From Pseudomonas oligotrophica (GTDB taxonomy: Bacteria > Pseudomonadota > Gammaproteobacteria > Pseudomonadales > Pseudomonadaceae), in assembly GCF_021726475.1 (NCBI RefSeq), contig NZ_JAKJRU010000001.1:62001-126000 (forward strand): a stretch of 64,000 bases of DNA, read 5' to 3'. Of this stretch, positions 39,915 to 50,145 are shown in pieces (the first letter of the stretch is position 1; each line of letters begins with the position of its first letter). The notes below the pieces were generated by a model. The model saw only the letters and a list, made by a program, of their open reading frames with translations. It was not told the origin of the DNA and did not search any database. A program made the translations under genes and the position numbers.

Positions 39915-41831
39915 CTAGCGTTCGGCGGTCTGCATGGCCAGGGCGCTGTCGCGGCGGACCTTGCGTTCGTTGCCGAAGCGCCGGGTCAGGCCGATGCGGT
40001 CGAAGTGCTCGAGCAGCTGGATGCTGCGCTTGCGGCCGAGGCCGATGCGGTCGCGGAAGGCGGCGGCGCGGATCACGCCGTGCTGCGCCTCCAGTTCGAG
40101 CACCGTCGCGGCCAGCTGGCGCAGCGTCTGCTCGGGGTAGAACAGGTCCTTGACCACCTGCTGCAGCTGGCCGAGGCGCGCCAGCTTGCGCAGCAGCAGA
40201 CGCATCTGCGCTTCCTCCACACCGAGCTCGCGGGCCAGGTCGCGCACCCAGGGCGGGTCGAAGCGGCCAGCTTCCAGTTGCGGCCAGAGCCGCGCGCGCA
40301 GCGCTTCCTCCGGCTCGCTCAGGCGAACCTGGTGATCGGGCAGGTGCAGCCAGGGGCCGCTGCTGGCGACTTCGCCGGCGGCCAGCGCCTGTTCCAGCAG
40401 GGCGATGAAAACCGGCCGCTCGAGCGCAGCGAAGGCATAGCGGCGCAGGCGGTCACGGTCAGGGCCGAGCTCGTCGGGCTGCGCCTCGTGGAAACGCCCG
40501 AGCGCGGCCAGCAGCTCCTCGCCGAGCGCCTGCCAGCGGGAGGCGTCGAACAGCCGCGTGCCGACACGGGTGGCGATCGGCAGCGCCGCCAGCGGCAGCT
40601 GCCAGCCGGCGCCTGGCCGGTTGAACTGGCGCTCCAGCGCCGCCGGGTCGAGGCCGTTGCGGCTCTGCGCCAGCAGCGCCGGCAGCGCCTGCTCCAGGCG
40701 TTCGGCAGCCAGCGCGTCGAGCTGCGCCAGGCGCGCCTCACGGCGGCGATTGCGCGGCGGCGCGTAGGGGTCGAGCACGCGACCGCCGCCAAGGGTGCGC
40801 TGGGCCGACTGGTCGCGCAGCACGATGCGGTCGCCGTGCACCGCATGCACCGGCGCGTTGAGCTGCAGCTGCAGGAAGGCCGTGGCGCCCGGTGCCAGCT
40901 GCTCGCCGGCCAGCAGGGCGACGCGGCCGGTGACGTCCTGGGCGCCGAGGTGCACATGCACCGGGGTCCAGTGACGCAGTTCGTGCGCTTCACTGGCAAG
41001 CAGGCTGAATTCGACTTCGATGCGCTGGGTCGGCGCGTGCAGCAGCGGTTGCAGCAGCCAGTCGCCACGGCGGATCTGCTCGACGTTCAGCCGCTCGCCA
41101 GCCAGGTTCAGCGCCACGCGCTGGCCGGCATGGGCCTCGCCGGCCTCGCGGTTCTGCGCGTGCAGGCCGCGTACCCGCACGCTGCGCCCGCCGGGGCTGA
41201 GCAGCAGTTCGTCGCCCACTTGCACACGACCGGCGAAGGCAGTCCCGGTGACCACCACGCCGGCCCCGGTGACGCTGAAGGCGCGGTCGATGGCCAGGCG
41301 GAAGTGGCCGTCGTCGCGTCGCGCCGCCGCCCTGCCCGCCTCGGCGACCAGCGCCGCACGCAGGGCCTCGACACCTTCGCCGGTCAGGCTGGAGACGGCG
41401 AAGACCGGTGCCCCGGCCAAGGGTCCGGCGGCCAGCAGGCCTTCGACCTGTTGCCGGACGTGCGCAATGCGCGACGGCTCGACGCGGTCGATCTTGCTGA
41501 TCGCCACCAGCGCCCGGCGGATGCCGAGCAGTTCGACGATCGCCAGATGCTCGCGCGTCTGCGGCATCACGCCGTCGTCGGCAGCGACCACCAGCAGCAC
41601 GCAGTCGATGCCGCTGGCACCGGCCAGCATGTTGTGGATGAAGCGTTCGTGCCCCGGTACGTCGATGAAGCCGGTGAGTGCGCCTTCGCCCAGGTCGGCA
41701 TAGGCGTAGCCGAGGTCGATGGTGATGCCGCGCTCGCGCTCCTCGCGGCGGCGGTCGCCCTGCTGGCCGGTCAGTGCCTTGAGCAGCGCGGTCTTGCCAT
41801 GGTCGATATGGCCGGCGGTGCCGACGATCAC
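39915..41831 (-). CDS. selB: Selenocysteine-specific elongation factor SelB
   Basis: A 638-residue GTPase that brings Sec-tRNA to UGA codons followed by a SECIS hairpin. The G1 motif is GHIDHGKT at 7-14, G2 region [12 protein letters not shown]3 DVPGHERF, G4 SKID. After the EF-Tu-like domains come the four winged-helix repeats; the last binds the SECIS RNA ([22 protein letters not shown]). The start is GTG 41831, overlapping the selA stop by GTGA; longer readings intrude on selA. Confidence 0.95.
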   Translation of the reverse strand: MIVGTAGHIDHGKTALLKALTGQQGDRRREERERGITIDLGYAYADLGEGALTGFIDVPGHERFIHNMLAGASGIDCVLLVVAADDGVMPQTREHLAIVELLGIRRALVAISKIDRVEPSRIAHVRQQVEGLLAAGPLAGAPVFAVSSLTGEGVEALRAALVAEAGRAAARRDDGHFRLAIDRAFSVTGAGVVVTGTAFAGRVQVGDELLLSPGGRSVRVRGLHAQNREAGEAHAGQRVALNLAGERLNVEQIRRGDWLLQPLLHAPTQRIEVEFSLLASEAHELRHWTPVHVHLGAQDVTGRVALLAGEQLAPGATAFLQLQLNAPVHAVHGDRIVLRDQSAQRTLGGGRVLDPYAPPRNRRREARLAQLDALAAERLEQALPALLAQSRNGLDPAALERQFNRPGAGWQLPLAALPIATRVGTRLFDASRWQALGEELLAALGRFHEAQPDELGPDRDRLRRYAFAALERPVFIALLEQALAAGEVASSGPWLHLPDHQVRLSEPEEALRARLWPQLEAGRFDPPWVRDLARELGVEEAQMRLLLRKLARLGQLQQVVKDLFYPEQTLRQLAATVLELEAQHGVIRAAAFRDRIGLGRKRSIQLLEHFDRIGLTRRFGNERKVRRDSALAMQTAER

Positions 41832-43234
41832 GCCAGGGCCTCGCGCAGCAGCGGCAGCTGTTCGACGAAGCCCGGCTCGTCGTCGAGCTGGCGCAGGTCG
41901 AGCCAGAGGGCGTCGTCGTCGATGCGGCCGAGCACCGGGATCGGCAGGCCGCGCAGGGCTTCCTCGAGCTGGCGCAGCTGGCGCCCGCGCAGGCGCTTGG
42001 GCTGCTGCGGGCGGATGCACAGCGCGGCACTGGGCAGGCGTGCCACCGGCTGTGCGCCGCTGCCGATCATGCCCAGGGCATCGGTCACGGTGACTTGCCA
42101 ACGCTCACCGAGTACGGCAGCCAGCGCCGGGGCGAGGCGTTCGGCCTGGCTGTGGATCTCCGCTTGCGGGCGGCTGAGCAGGCGCAGGCTGGTGAGGCGC
42201 TCGGCCAGGCGGTCGGGGTCGCGATAGAGGTTGAGCACCGCCTCCAGCGCGGCGAGGGTCAGCTTGTCGACGCGCAGGGCGCGCTTGAGCGGGTTCTTCT
42301 TGATCTTCTGGATCAGCGCCTTGCTGCCGACGATCAGCCCGGCCTGCGGCCCGCCGAGCAGCTTGTCGCCGCTGAAGGTGACGATGTCGGCGCCGTCGCG
42401 CAGCGCTTCCTGCACGGTGGGCTCCTTCGGCAGGCCCCAGCGCGAGAGGTCGACCAGGCTGCCGCTGCCCAGGTCTTCCAGCAGCGGCAGACCGTGGGCG
42501 CGGGCGATGCCGGCGAGCTCCGCGGTGGCGACGCTGGCGGTGAAGCCCTGCACGCTGTAGTTGCTGGTGTGCACGCGCATCAATAGGCCCGAGCGCGGGC
42601 TGATCGCCGCTTCGTAATCCCTGGCGTGGGTGCGGTTGGTAGTGCCGACTTCATGCAGCTTCACCCCGGCGCGGGCCATGATGTCGGGAATGCGAAAGGC
42701 GCCGCCGATCTCGATCAACTCGCCGCGGGAGATGATGCCTTCCTTGCGTGCGCCGAGGCTGTTCAAGGCCAGCAGCACGGCGGCGGCGTTGTTGTTGACC
42801 ACGGTGACCGCCTCGGCGCCGGTCAGCTCGCGGATCAGCCCCTCGATGAGGTCGTCGCGGTCGCCACGCTTGCCGGTGGCCAGGTCGAACTCCAGGTTGA
42901 GCGGGTAGCGCGCGGCGAGACTGATCGCCTCGATGGCCTCGTTCGGCAACAGGGCGCGGCCGAGGTTGGTGTGCAGCACCGTGCCGGTGAGGTTGAACAC
43001 GCGGCGCACGCGGCTCTTGTGCTGGCTGGCCAGGCGTTCGCCGGCGCGCCCGGCGAGTACCGCCTCGGATAGTTCCGGCGGCGCCAGCTGGCCGTTGCGG
43101 GCCGGCTCGCGCAGCTCGTCGAGCAGGTCGCGCAGGGTTGCCAGCAGGGCCTGGCGTCCGTAGCGCTGCTGCAGCGGCGCACAGGCCGGCGCGCGCAGCA
43201 GCTTGTCCACCGAGGGCAGGCGCCCGCTGTTCAC
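41828..43234 (-). CDS. selA: L-seryl-tRNA(Sec) selenium transferase SelA
   Basis: A 468-residue PLP enzyme converting Ser-tRNA-Sec to Sec-tRNA-Sec with selenophosphate. PLP-binding Lys291 is in [34 protein letters not shown] and the N-terminal SVDKLL segment that binds tRNA are present. The GTG start at 43234 follows GGGAGGCGAGGGG and overlaps the fdhE stop (GTGA); the frame upstream to 43912 is a shadow over fdhE. SelD, needed for selenophosphate, is not in the window. Confidence 0.95.
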   Translation of the reverse strand: MNSGRLPSVDKLLRAPACAPLQQRYGRQALLATLRDLLDELREPARNGQLAPPELSEAVLAGRAGERLASQHKSRVRRVFNLTGTVLHTNLGRALLPNEAIEAISLAARYPLNLEFDLATGKRGDRDDLIEGLIRELTGAEAVTVVNNNAAAVLLALNSLGARKEGIISRGELIEIGGAFRIPDIMARAGVKLHEVGTTNRTHARDYEAAISPRSGLLMRVHTSNYSVQGFTASVATAELAGIARAHGLPLLEDLGSGSLVDLSRWGLPKEPTVQEALRDGADIVTFSGDKLLGGPQAGLIVGSKALIQKIKKNPLKRALRVDKLTLAALEAVLNLYRDPDRLAERLTSLRLLSRPQAEIHSQAERLAPALAAVLGERWQVTVTDALGMIGSGAQPVARLPSAALCIRPQQPKRLRGRQLRQLEEALRGLPIPVLGRIDDDALWLDLRQLDDEPGFVEQLPLLREALA

Positions 43235-44148
43235 CCCTCGCCTCCCGGGGCCAGCAGCAGGTTGGGCGCCTGGCGCTGGTGGCCTTGTTGGTCGAGCAGC
43301 AGGTCGAGGTCGAGCGTCGCCAGGTCCGCCGAGAGCGTCTCGCCGTCCGGTGCCAACTCCAGGTAGAGCAGCTTGAGGTAGCTGTTGCAGCCGGGGCAGA
43401 CCTCGGCCTTGACCCCCTGTGGCGAGCCTTCGAGGTGCAGGTAGTCGAGCTTCTTGGTGCTCTGGCAGTGGCTGCACTTCAGGCGCACGTAATGCCATTC
43501 GCCCGAGCACAGCGAACAGACCAGGTAGCGCAGGCCGTTCATCTGCCCGCGGTGGCGGATCACGCCGGCCATCGCCGGGGCCCCGCAGCAGGGGCAGTGG
43601 GTCTGGTCCTCGCGCTCGCGCAGGCTGGCGAAGTCCAGGCCCAGCGCACGATGGGTCCAGGCCACCTGCAGCGCGGCGCCGAGGAAGGGCACCAGTGCCG
43701 CCGGCAGGGTGTCGTACTGACCGCTGAGCAGGGCCGTGGCCCAGGCGATGCGCTGGCCGGCATCGGCGTCGCGCAACTGCGCGATGGCGGCCTCGACGGC
43801 GGCATTGGCCGGCACCTGATAGGCCTCGAGCCAGGCGTCGAGCACCGCCAGCCAGGCGCCTTCGCGCACCAGGGTGTCGGCGGCCAGCGGCGGCATGCCG
43901 TGGGCCAAGCACTCGCGGGTGCGGTGGGCATCGAGCGGCGGCAGCGCCGGCGGATTGTCCAGCACCTGCTGCTGGGCACGGCAGACGCCGGCGAGCAGGC
44001 GCAGGTAGTCGCCCATCGGATGGCTCTCGGCCAGGCGCTCGAGACGCTCGGCACGCAGGATGAAGAGTTCACGGGGAGGCAGGTTGAAGAACGGCGGTTT
44101 GCTGGCGGCAGCTTCGATCTGCCCCGGCTCGAGAATAGTGCCTGACAC
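43231..44148 (-). CDS. fdhE: Formate dehydrogenase accessory protein FdhE
   Basis: A 305-residue cytoplasmic maturation factor for respiratory formate dehydrogenases. The C-terminal half has four CxxC pairs: [25 protein letters not shown] and CPGCNSYLK, forming rubredoxin-like metal sites. The N-terminal region ([18 protein letters not shown]) is typical. It lies between fdnI and selA; the 115-bp gap to fdnI contains a 9-bp stem-loop. The end overlaps selA. Confidence 0.93.
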   Translation of the reverse strand: MSGTILEPGQIEAAASKPPFFNLPPRELFILRAERLERLAESHPMGDYLRLLAGVCRAQQQVLDNPPALPPLDAHRTRECLAHGMPPLAADTLVREGAWLAVLDAWLEAYQVPANAAVEAAIAQLRDADAGQRIAWATALLSGQYDTLPAALVPFLGAALQVAWTHRALGLDFASLREREDQTHCPCCGAPAMAGVIRHRGQMNGLRYLVCSLCSGEWHYVRLKCSHCQSTKKLDYLHLEGSPQGVKAEVCPGCNSYLKLLYLELAPDGETLSADLATLDLDLLLDQQGHQRQAPNLLLAPGGEG

Positions 44149-44177
44149 GCAGGACTCCTCTGGGTCGGTGTAATGAA

Positions 44178-44200
44178 ACGGCGCCGGGAGACGGCGCCGT
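44178..44200 (-). terminator. Hairpin between fdnI and fdhE
   Basis: A 9-bp perfect stem (ACGGCGCCG with CGGCGCCGT, five-base loop) followed on the minus strand by TTTCATT. Possibly a partial terminator that lowers expression of fdhE-selA-selB relative to the abundant dehydrogenase subunits. Confidence 0.5.
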
Positions 44201-44263
44201 CATTGAGCTTCGAGACAATACTGCCGCGAAGATTCCCGCAGGGGCTTCGCGGCAGGCAACGGG

Positions 44264-44881
44264 CTACTTGCGCTCGACGTCCTTGGCCCAGGCCGGATGG
44301 TGCTTGCGCGCCCAGGCACGGCTGACCGTACCGTAGAGCATGGCGCCCATCGAGCCCTTGATCCAGATCGCCGCGTAGATATGCACGATGATCGAGACGA
44401 TCAGCACGAAGGCAGCCGCCGCATGCAGCACCGCGGCCAGGCGCAGCGTGGTGATGCCGAAGTAGCTGCTGAAGTACTCGCGCCAGATGAGGATGCCGCT
44501 GACCAGCAGCACCAGCATGCACAGCACCAGCACCCAGTAGAGCACCTTCTGCCCGGCGTTGTAGCGCCCGACCGGTGGCAGCTTCTCTTCGCGGTTGTGC
44601 ACCACGTCGTTCATCTGCCGCAGCCACTGGCGGTCATTGGCATCCAGGCGGTTGTGCGCGCGGAAGCGCAGCGCCAGCACCAGGAACAGGATGAACATCG
44701 CGGCCCCGATGAAAGGGTGCAGGATGCGCGTCCAGGTGCCGCCGCCGAACAGCCCGGACAGGCCGAACAGCGCCGGATGGAACAGCGCCAGCCCCGACAG
44801 TGCGGCGAGCACGAAGAGGATGGCGACCGCCCAGTGATTGGATCGCTGGGACGGGGTGTAGCGTTCGATGTCGTGTTTCAT
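44264..44881 (-). CDS. fdnI: Formate dehydrogenase cytochrome b556 subunit (gamma)
   Basis: A 205-residue inner-membrane haem b protein that passes electrons from the periplasmic dehydrogenase to quinone. Four helices are visible (about 18-36, 50-72, 110-132, 150-172), with His residues in SNHWAVAILF, LHPFIGAAMF, LHAAAAFVL and IVHIYAAIWIKG suitable as haem ligands. ATG 44881 has a perfect AAGGAGGCAACG before it, which decides against the longer reading from 44935. It follows the iron-sulfur subunit gene by 59 bp. Confidence 0.94.
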   Translation of the reverse strand: MKHDIERYTPSQRSNHWAVAILFVLAALSGLALFHPALFGLSGLFGGGTWTRILHPFIGAAMFILFLVLALRFRAHNRLDANDRQWLRQMNDVVHNREEKLPPVGRYNAGQKVLYWVLVLCMLVLLVSGILIWREYFSSYFGITTLRLAAVLHAAAAFVLIVSIIVHIYAAIWIKGSMGAMLYGTVSRAWARKHHPAWAKDVERK

Positions 44882-44940
44882 CGTTGCCTCCTTGAGCAGG
44901 CGAGATGGCGCAACGGCGGCCCCTCGCGGGGCCACTGTCG

Positions 44941-45879
44941 TCAGGCTCTCGGCTCCTTCGGATCGACCACGTGCACGGCCGGATCGACCTGGTGCACCCC
45001 CGTCGCGCCCGGCGCTTCAGCCTCGTCCTCCTCCACGCGCACCGGACCGACCCGCGTGTAGTGGAAGAAGCCGGCGAGCACCGCGGCGCCCATGCCGAGC
45101 AGGGCGAGCGGCTTGGCCACGCCCTTCCACAGACTCACCAGCGGGCTGATGGCCGGCTCGTTCGGCAGCTCGCTATACAGCGACGGCTGGTCGGCGTGGT
45201 GCAGCACGTACATTACATGGGTGCCGCCCACGCCGTCAGGGTCGTACAGCCCGGCCTTGTCGAAGCCACGCTCCTTGAGGTCGGCGATGCGCCCGGCGGC
45301 GTGCTCCTTCATGTCTTCCTTGCTGCCGAAGACGATGGCGCCGGTCGGGCAGGTCTTCACGCAGGCCGGCTCCAGGCCGACCGAAACGCGATCCGAGCAC
45401 AGGGTGCACTTGTAGGCCTTCTTGTCCTTCTCCGACAGGCGCGGCACATCGAACGGGCAGCCGGTGATGCAGTAGCCGCAGCCGATGCACTTGTCCTGGT
45501 TGAAGTCGACGATGCCGTTGGCGTACTTCACGATCGCCCCCGGGCTCGGGCAGGCCTTCAGGCAGCCCGGCTCGGCGCAGTGCATGCAGCCGTCCTTGCG
45601 GATCAGCCACTCGAGGTTGCCGCTCTGCGGGTTCTCGTACTCGGCGAACTTCATCACCGTCCAGGATTCGGCGGTGAGGTCGATCGGGTTGTCGTAGGTG
45701 CCGTGGCTGGTGCCGACCTCGTCACGCAGGTCGTTCCATTCCGAGCACGCCACCTGGCAGGCCTTGCAGCCGATGCACTTGGAGGTGTCGATCAGCTTGG
45801 CGACCTCGCCGATCTCGCGGATCGACGGCCGCTCCGTGGTCGTGGCGGAGCGGGCAATCACGTCTTGAGTAGCCATCAT
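44941..45879 (-). CDS. fdnH: Formate dehydrogenase iron-sulfur subunit (beta)
   Basis: A 312-residue ferredoxin-like subunit with four [4Fe-4S] clusters. Cysteine sets are seen in [43 protein letters not shown] and CTLCSDRV...[11 protein letters not shown] single C-terminal helix ([20 protein letters not shown], about 258-277) anchors it to the membrane. It conducts electrons from FdnG to FdnI. ATG 45879 overlaps the fdnG stop (ATGATG), with GGAGAAGG upstream. Also called fdxH. Confidence 0.95.
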   Translation of the reverse strand: MMATQDVIARSATTTERPSIREIGEVAKLIDTSKCIGCKACQVACSEWNDLRDEVGTSHGTYDNPIDLTAESWTVMKFAEYENPQSGNLEWLIRKDGCMHCAEPGCLKACPSPGAIVKYANGIVDFNQDKCIGCGYCITGCPFDVPRLSEKDKKAYKCTLCSDRVSVGLEPACVKTCPTGAIVFGSKEDMKEHAAGRIADLKERGFDKAGLYDPDGVGGTHVMYVLHHADQPSLYSELPNEPAISPLVSLWKGVAKPLALLGMGAAVLAGFFHYTRVGPVRVEEDEAEAPGATGVHQVDPAVHVVDPKEPRA

Positions 45880-48800
45880 GCCTTCTCCACGTTGACCAGG
45901 AACGACTTGAACTCCGGCGTCTGGGTGTTCGCGTCACCGACGAACGGCGTCAAGGTGTTGGTCAGGTAGCCGTTGCGCGCCACGCCGGAGAAGCCCCAGT
46001 GCAGCGGGATACCGACCTGGTGCACGGTCTTGCCGTCGACCGTCAGCGGCTTGATGCGCTTGGTCACCACCGCCACCGCCTTGATGTAGCCGCGGTTGGA
46101 CGACACCTTGACCCGCTCGCCCGCCGTGATCCCCAGTTCCTTGGCCAGTGCCTCGCCGATCTCGACGAACTGCTCGGGCTGGGTGATCGCGTTCAGGCGG
46201 CAATGCTTGGTCCAGAAGTGGAAGTGCTCGGTCAGGCGGTAGGTGGTCGCCGCGTAGGGGAAATCCTCCGCCGTGCCGAACAGCTCCATGTCGTTCTTGA
46301 ACACGCGCGCCGCCGGGTTGCTGGTCGCCTTGGGGTTGTCCGGGTGCATCGGATTGCGCCCGATCGGCGTCTCGAACGGCTCGTAGTGCTCGGGGAACGG
46401 GCCCTCGTTCATCTTGTCGACGGCGAACAGCCGCGCCACCCCTTCGGGGTTCATGATGAACGGGTTCATGCCTTCGTCCGGCGCCGAGTCGACCTTGAAG
46501 TCCGGCACGTCGGTGCCGGTCCAGGCCTTGCCATTCCACCACACCAGGCGCTTCTTCTCCGGATCCCACGGCCGGCCGGAGACGTCGGCCGAGGCGCGGT
46601 TGTAGAGAATCCGCCGGTTGGCCGGCCACGACCAGGCCCAGCCAAGCGTCTGGCCCATGCCGTAGGGGTCGGCGTTATCGCGCCGCGCCATCTGGTTGCC
46701 GGCCTGGGTCCAGGAGCCGGAGAAGATCCAGCAGCCGCTTGCGGTCGAGCCGTCGGCACGCAGCTGGGCGAAGCCGGCCAGCTGTTCGCCGGCTTTGGCC
46801 AGCACCGCGCCGGTGGCCGGGTCGGTAACGTCGGCCAGCGCCTTGCCGTTGAACTCGCGGGCGATTTCCTCGGGGCTCGGCTCGTCCTGGCGCAGGTACG
46901 GCCAGTCGATGTTCAGCAACGCGTCGGCATTGGCGCCGCCCTGCTCGCGGTACATCCGGCGCAGGCGATGGAACAGCCCGCCCATGATGGCCACGTCGGT
47001 GCGCGCCTCGCCCGGCGGCTCGGCCGCCTTCCAGTGCCACTGCAGCCAGCGACCGCTGTTGACCAGCGAGCCGTCTTCCTCGGCGAAGCAGGTGGTCGGC
47101 AGGCGGAACACGGTGGTCTGGATGCTGGCGGTGTCGACGTCGTTGTACTCGCCGGCGTTGCGCCAGAATTCGCTGGTCTCGGTGGCCAGCGGGTCCATGA
47201 CCACGAGGAACTTGAGCTTGGCCAGCGCCGCCGCGACCTTCGCCTTGTTGGGGAAGGAGGCGATCGGGTTGAAGCCTTGGCAGAAGTAACCGTTGACCTG
47301 GCCCTGGTACATCATGTCGAAGTACTTGAGCACGTCGTAGCCGGGGATATCCAGCTTCGGCAGCCAGTGGAAGCCCCAGTCGTTCTCGGCCGTGGCGTTC
47401 TTGCCGTACCAGGCCTTCATCAGGCTGACGTGGAACTTCTCGTAGTTCTGCCAGTACGACAGCTGCCCCGGCCGGATCGGCTTGGCGGTACGCTTGGCGA
47501 TATAGGCCGCATAGTCCTGCTCGCCTTCCATCGGCACGGTCAGGTAGCCCGGCAGCAGGTTGGACAGCAGGCCGAGGTCGGTCAGGCCCTGGATGTTGGA
47601 GTGACCGCGCAGGGCGTTCATCCCGCCGCCGGGCATGCCGATGTTGCCGAGCAGCAGCTGCACCATGGCGCCGGTGCGGATCATCTGCGAGCCGACCGAG
47701 TGCTGGGTCCAGCCGAGGGCGTACATGATGGTCATCGCCTTGCCCGGCGCTGCGGTCTCGGCGATGGTTTCCCAGACCCTGAGCATGGCCGCCTGCGGCG
47801 TGCCGCAGATGTTGCTGACCACGTCCGGCGTGTAGCGGCTGTAGTGCTTCTTCAGCAGCTGGAAGACGCAACGCGGGTGCTGCAGCGTCGGGTCGACCTT
47901 GGCGTAGCCCTGCTCGTCGAGCTCGTAGCCCCAGGTGCCCTTGTCGGTGTAGGCGCGCTTGTCGGCGTCGTAGCCATTGAACAGGCCGTCCTCGAAGCCG
48001 AAGCCTTCCTTCACGATAAAGGAGACGTCGGTGTAGTTGCGCACGTACTCATGCTGGATCTTGTCGTTTTCCAGCAGGTAGTTGATCAGGCCGCCGAGGA
48101 AGGCGATGTCGGTACCGGTGCGGATCGGCGCATAGAAGTCGGCCACCGAGGCCGAGCGCGTGAAGCGCGGGTCGACCACCACCAGCCGGGCCTTGTTGTG
48201 GGCCTTCGCTTCGGTCACCCACTTGAAGCCGCAGGGGTGGGCTTCGGCGGCGTTGCCGCCCATGATCAGTACCAGGTCCGCATTCTTGATGTCGGACCAG
48301 TGGTTGGTCATGGCGCCACGGCCAAACGTCGGGGCAAGACTTGCCACCGTCGGGCCGTGTCAAACGCGGGCCTGGTTGTCGAATGCCAGGATGCCGAGCG
48401 AGCGCACTACCTTGTGGGTGATGTAGCCGGCCTCGTTGGACGAGGCGGAGGCGGCCAGGAAACCGGTGCTCAGCCAGCGATTGACGATCTGGCCCTGGTC
48501 GTTCTTCTCGATGAAGTTGGCGTCGCGGTCGTCCTTGACCAGCTTGGCGATGCGGTCGAGGGCATCGTCCCAGCTGATGCGCTTCCACTCGTTGCTGCCG
48601 GCTTCGCGCACTTCCGGGTACTTCAGGCGGTTGGGGCTGTGGACGAAGTCCAGCAGGCCGGCGCCCTTCGGGCACAGGGTGCCGCGGTTGACCGGGTGAT
48701 CGGCGTCGCCTTCGATGTGGATGATGTCCTGCGCGACGTTCTTGCCGCCGCTGCCCTGGCTGTACAGGATCAGGCCGCAACCGACGGAGCAGTAGGGGCA

Positions 48801-48950
48801 GGTGTTACGGGTTTCGCGTGTGTTGGTCAGTTTGAAATGCCGGATAGACTCGGCGTACGCCGCAGGCGGCGCCATGCCCAACGCAGCCATGCTCGACGCT
48901 CCAAGGCCCACACCGCAGACCTTGAAGAACTGTCGACGATTCATGTCCAT
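45876..48950 (-). CDS. fdnG: Formate dehydrogenase-N/O catalytic subunit, selenoprotein (in-frame UGA = Sec)
   Basis: A 1,024-residue molybdopterin (W/Mo-bis-MGD) selenoenzyme that oxidises formate to CO2 in the periplasm. Tat signal: NRRQFFK, then a hydrophobic stretch. First cluster [10 protein letters not shown]...CPKGAG. The UGA at 48362-48360 is codon 197, in [19 protein letters not shown], the same place as Sec196 of E. coli FdnG. Automatic reading would split it into two ORFs. ATG 48950 is chosen because GAGGAG is 7 bp upstream. C-terminal MGD domain ends FLVNVEKA. First gene of the fdnGHI-fdhE-selAB unit. Confidence 0.96.
48325..48362 (-). promoter_or_regulatory. UGA selenocysteine codon and bacterial SECIS hairpin of fdnG
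   Basis: UGA at 48362-48360 followed 11 nt later by GGTGGCAAGTCTTGCCCC (48348-48331, minus strand). GGCAAG pairs with CTTGCC across an apical GU-containing loop. Position and loop sequence match the E. coli fdnG SECIS element that SelB recognises. Confidence 0.88.
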
Positions 48951-48973
48951 CGTGGTTCTCCTCAACAGGCAGA

Positions 48974-48994
48974 GCGTCAGTACATTGCTGACGC
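48974..48994. promoter_or_regulatory. Inverted repeat upstream of fdnG
   Basis: GCGTCAG-TACATTG-CTGACGC is a perfect 7-bp inverted repeat with 7-bp spacer, 24 bp before the fdnG start and next to its Shine-Dalgarno. It could be an operator or a 5' UTR hairpin. The remaining gap up to 49151 is AT-richer and probably holds the promoter. Confidence 0.5.
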
Positions 48995-49151
48995 TTCGCT
49001 GGCAGCTTAGCCAACCAAGTGCAATGCTGGGAATTAATCACCTTCGACTTTTGGCTAATTGCGAATTACGCATGCCATCTAGCAAGCGGCATTGGCGCGG
49101 CATAAGGCGCCCGAAAAACACCGCAGTGCGGTTTTCCCGACGCTGGAAGAT

Positions 49152-49182
49152 AAAAAAAACCCGGGCCAGGCCCGGGTTTTTT
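49152..49182 (-). terminator. Intrinsic terminator after the Tim44-like gene
   Basis: ACCCGGGCC and GGCCCGGGT pair with a one-base formal loop (realistically 3-5 bases), flanked by A-rich and T-rich runs, so it can work in both directions. On the minus strand it ends the upstream Tim44-like transcript before the fdnG promoter. Confidence 0.88.
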
Positions 49183-49195
49183 GGTTGCGCTCGAC

Positions 49196-50032
49196 TCAGC
49201 CGTTCTGGCGGATGCCGGCCACCAGCCAGGGCTGGTTCTCGCCCTGCTCGCGCTCCATGCGCCAGCTCTCGCTGAACGGCTCGCCCTGGTCGAAACGCGA
49301 GGTCTTGGCCACGCCGTTGAAGGTCAGCGTGGCGACGGTCTTGTCGGCGTTGTCGTCGACGCCGTCGAGGCTGATCTGCAGGTCGTCGATGTAGGTCGAC
49401 TGGTAGGCGTCGCCGATCTCTGCGCGCTCCTGCTTGAGGAAGCCGAGCAGCTGCGGGGTGACGAACTCGGCGATCTTGTCCATCTCGTTGGCGTCCCAGT
49501 GCTGCTGCAGCGCCATGAAGTGCTCGCGGGCCGCGGCGACGAAGCTCTGCTCGTTGAACCAGGCCGGGGCGTTGATCACCGGCGCGGCGGCCGGGGCGGC
49601 GCTGCCACCGAAGATCGACGACTGCTGCGCCATCTCGCGCTGCATCGGCGCATGCCCGGCCATCGCCGGCTGCTGCTGGCGCCGACGTGCGGCGAGGAAG
49701 CGGAACAGCAGGAAGGCGATCAGGCCGAAGATCAGGATGTCGAGGAACTGGATGCCCTCGAAGCCGTCGCCCATGAACATCGAGGCGAGCAGGCCGCCGG
49801 CGGCGATGCCGGCCAGCGGGCCCAGCCAGCGCGAGGCGCCGCTGGGTGCGGCGGCCGTCTTGCCGGCCTGGGCCGGGGCGGCCTGGGTCTGCTGCGGCGC
49901 CTGGCGGGTCGTCTGGTGGCTGGGCGCCGAGCCGAAGCTCTTGCCGCCGCCGAAGCGCTTGGCAGCCGTGGCGTCGAAGGCGAAGGTCAGGCTGATACAC
50001 AGCGCCATGAAAATGCTGAGCACGCGTTGCAT
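49196..50032 (-). CDS. Tim44-like domain membrane protein
   Basis: A 278-residue protein. N-terminal signal/anchor (LSIFMALCISLTFAFDATA), a Gly/Ser/Gln-rich low-complexity stretch (FGGGKSFGSAPSHQTTRQAP), two hydrophobic segments (about 68-84 and 95-112) and a C-terminal Tim44-like domain (about 150-275, WFNEQSFVAAAREHFMALQQHWD...PWLVAGIRQNG). Bacterial members are of unknown function; the mitochondrial relative docks the import motor. ATG 50032 is preferred, although the Shine-Dalgarno (GGGAAC) is weak. A terminator follows. Confidence 0.86.
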   Translation of the reverse strand: MQRVLSIFMALCISLTFAFDATAAKRFGGGKSFGSAPSHQTTRQAPQQTQAAPAQAGKTAAAPSGASRWLGPLAGIAAGGLLASMFMGDGFEGIQFLDILIFGLIAFLLFRFLAARRRQQQPAMAGHAPMQREMAQQSSIFGGSAAPAAAPVINAPAWFNEQSFVAAAREHFMALQQHWDANEMDKIAEFVTPQLLGFLKQERAEIGDAYQSTYIDDLQISLDGVDDNADKTVATLTFNGVAKTSRFDQGEPFSESWRMEREQGENQPWLVAGIRQNG

Positions 50033-50145
50033 TGGATGTTCCCGCTTGTGAGGTTCGGTGTCGCCGGCCATGTTGCATCGCGCCCGGGGGCACGACCAGC
50101 CGGAGAGTGTTTCCGGCTTTTGCCCCGGGCTTGCAACAACTGACG

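Noticed and set aside
48360-48362. TGA as a stop or frameshift that would make fdnG a pseudogene
   Set aside because: The TGA lies at the conserved selenocysteine position, with SECIS hairpin and sel genes present.
45999-49010. 1003-codon open frame on the plus strand opposite fdnG
   Set aside because: Composition is typical of an antisense shadow and fdnG on the other strand is unmistakable.
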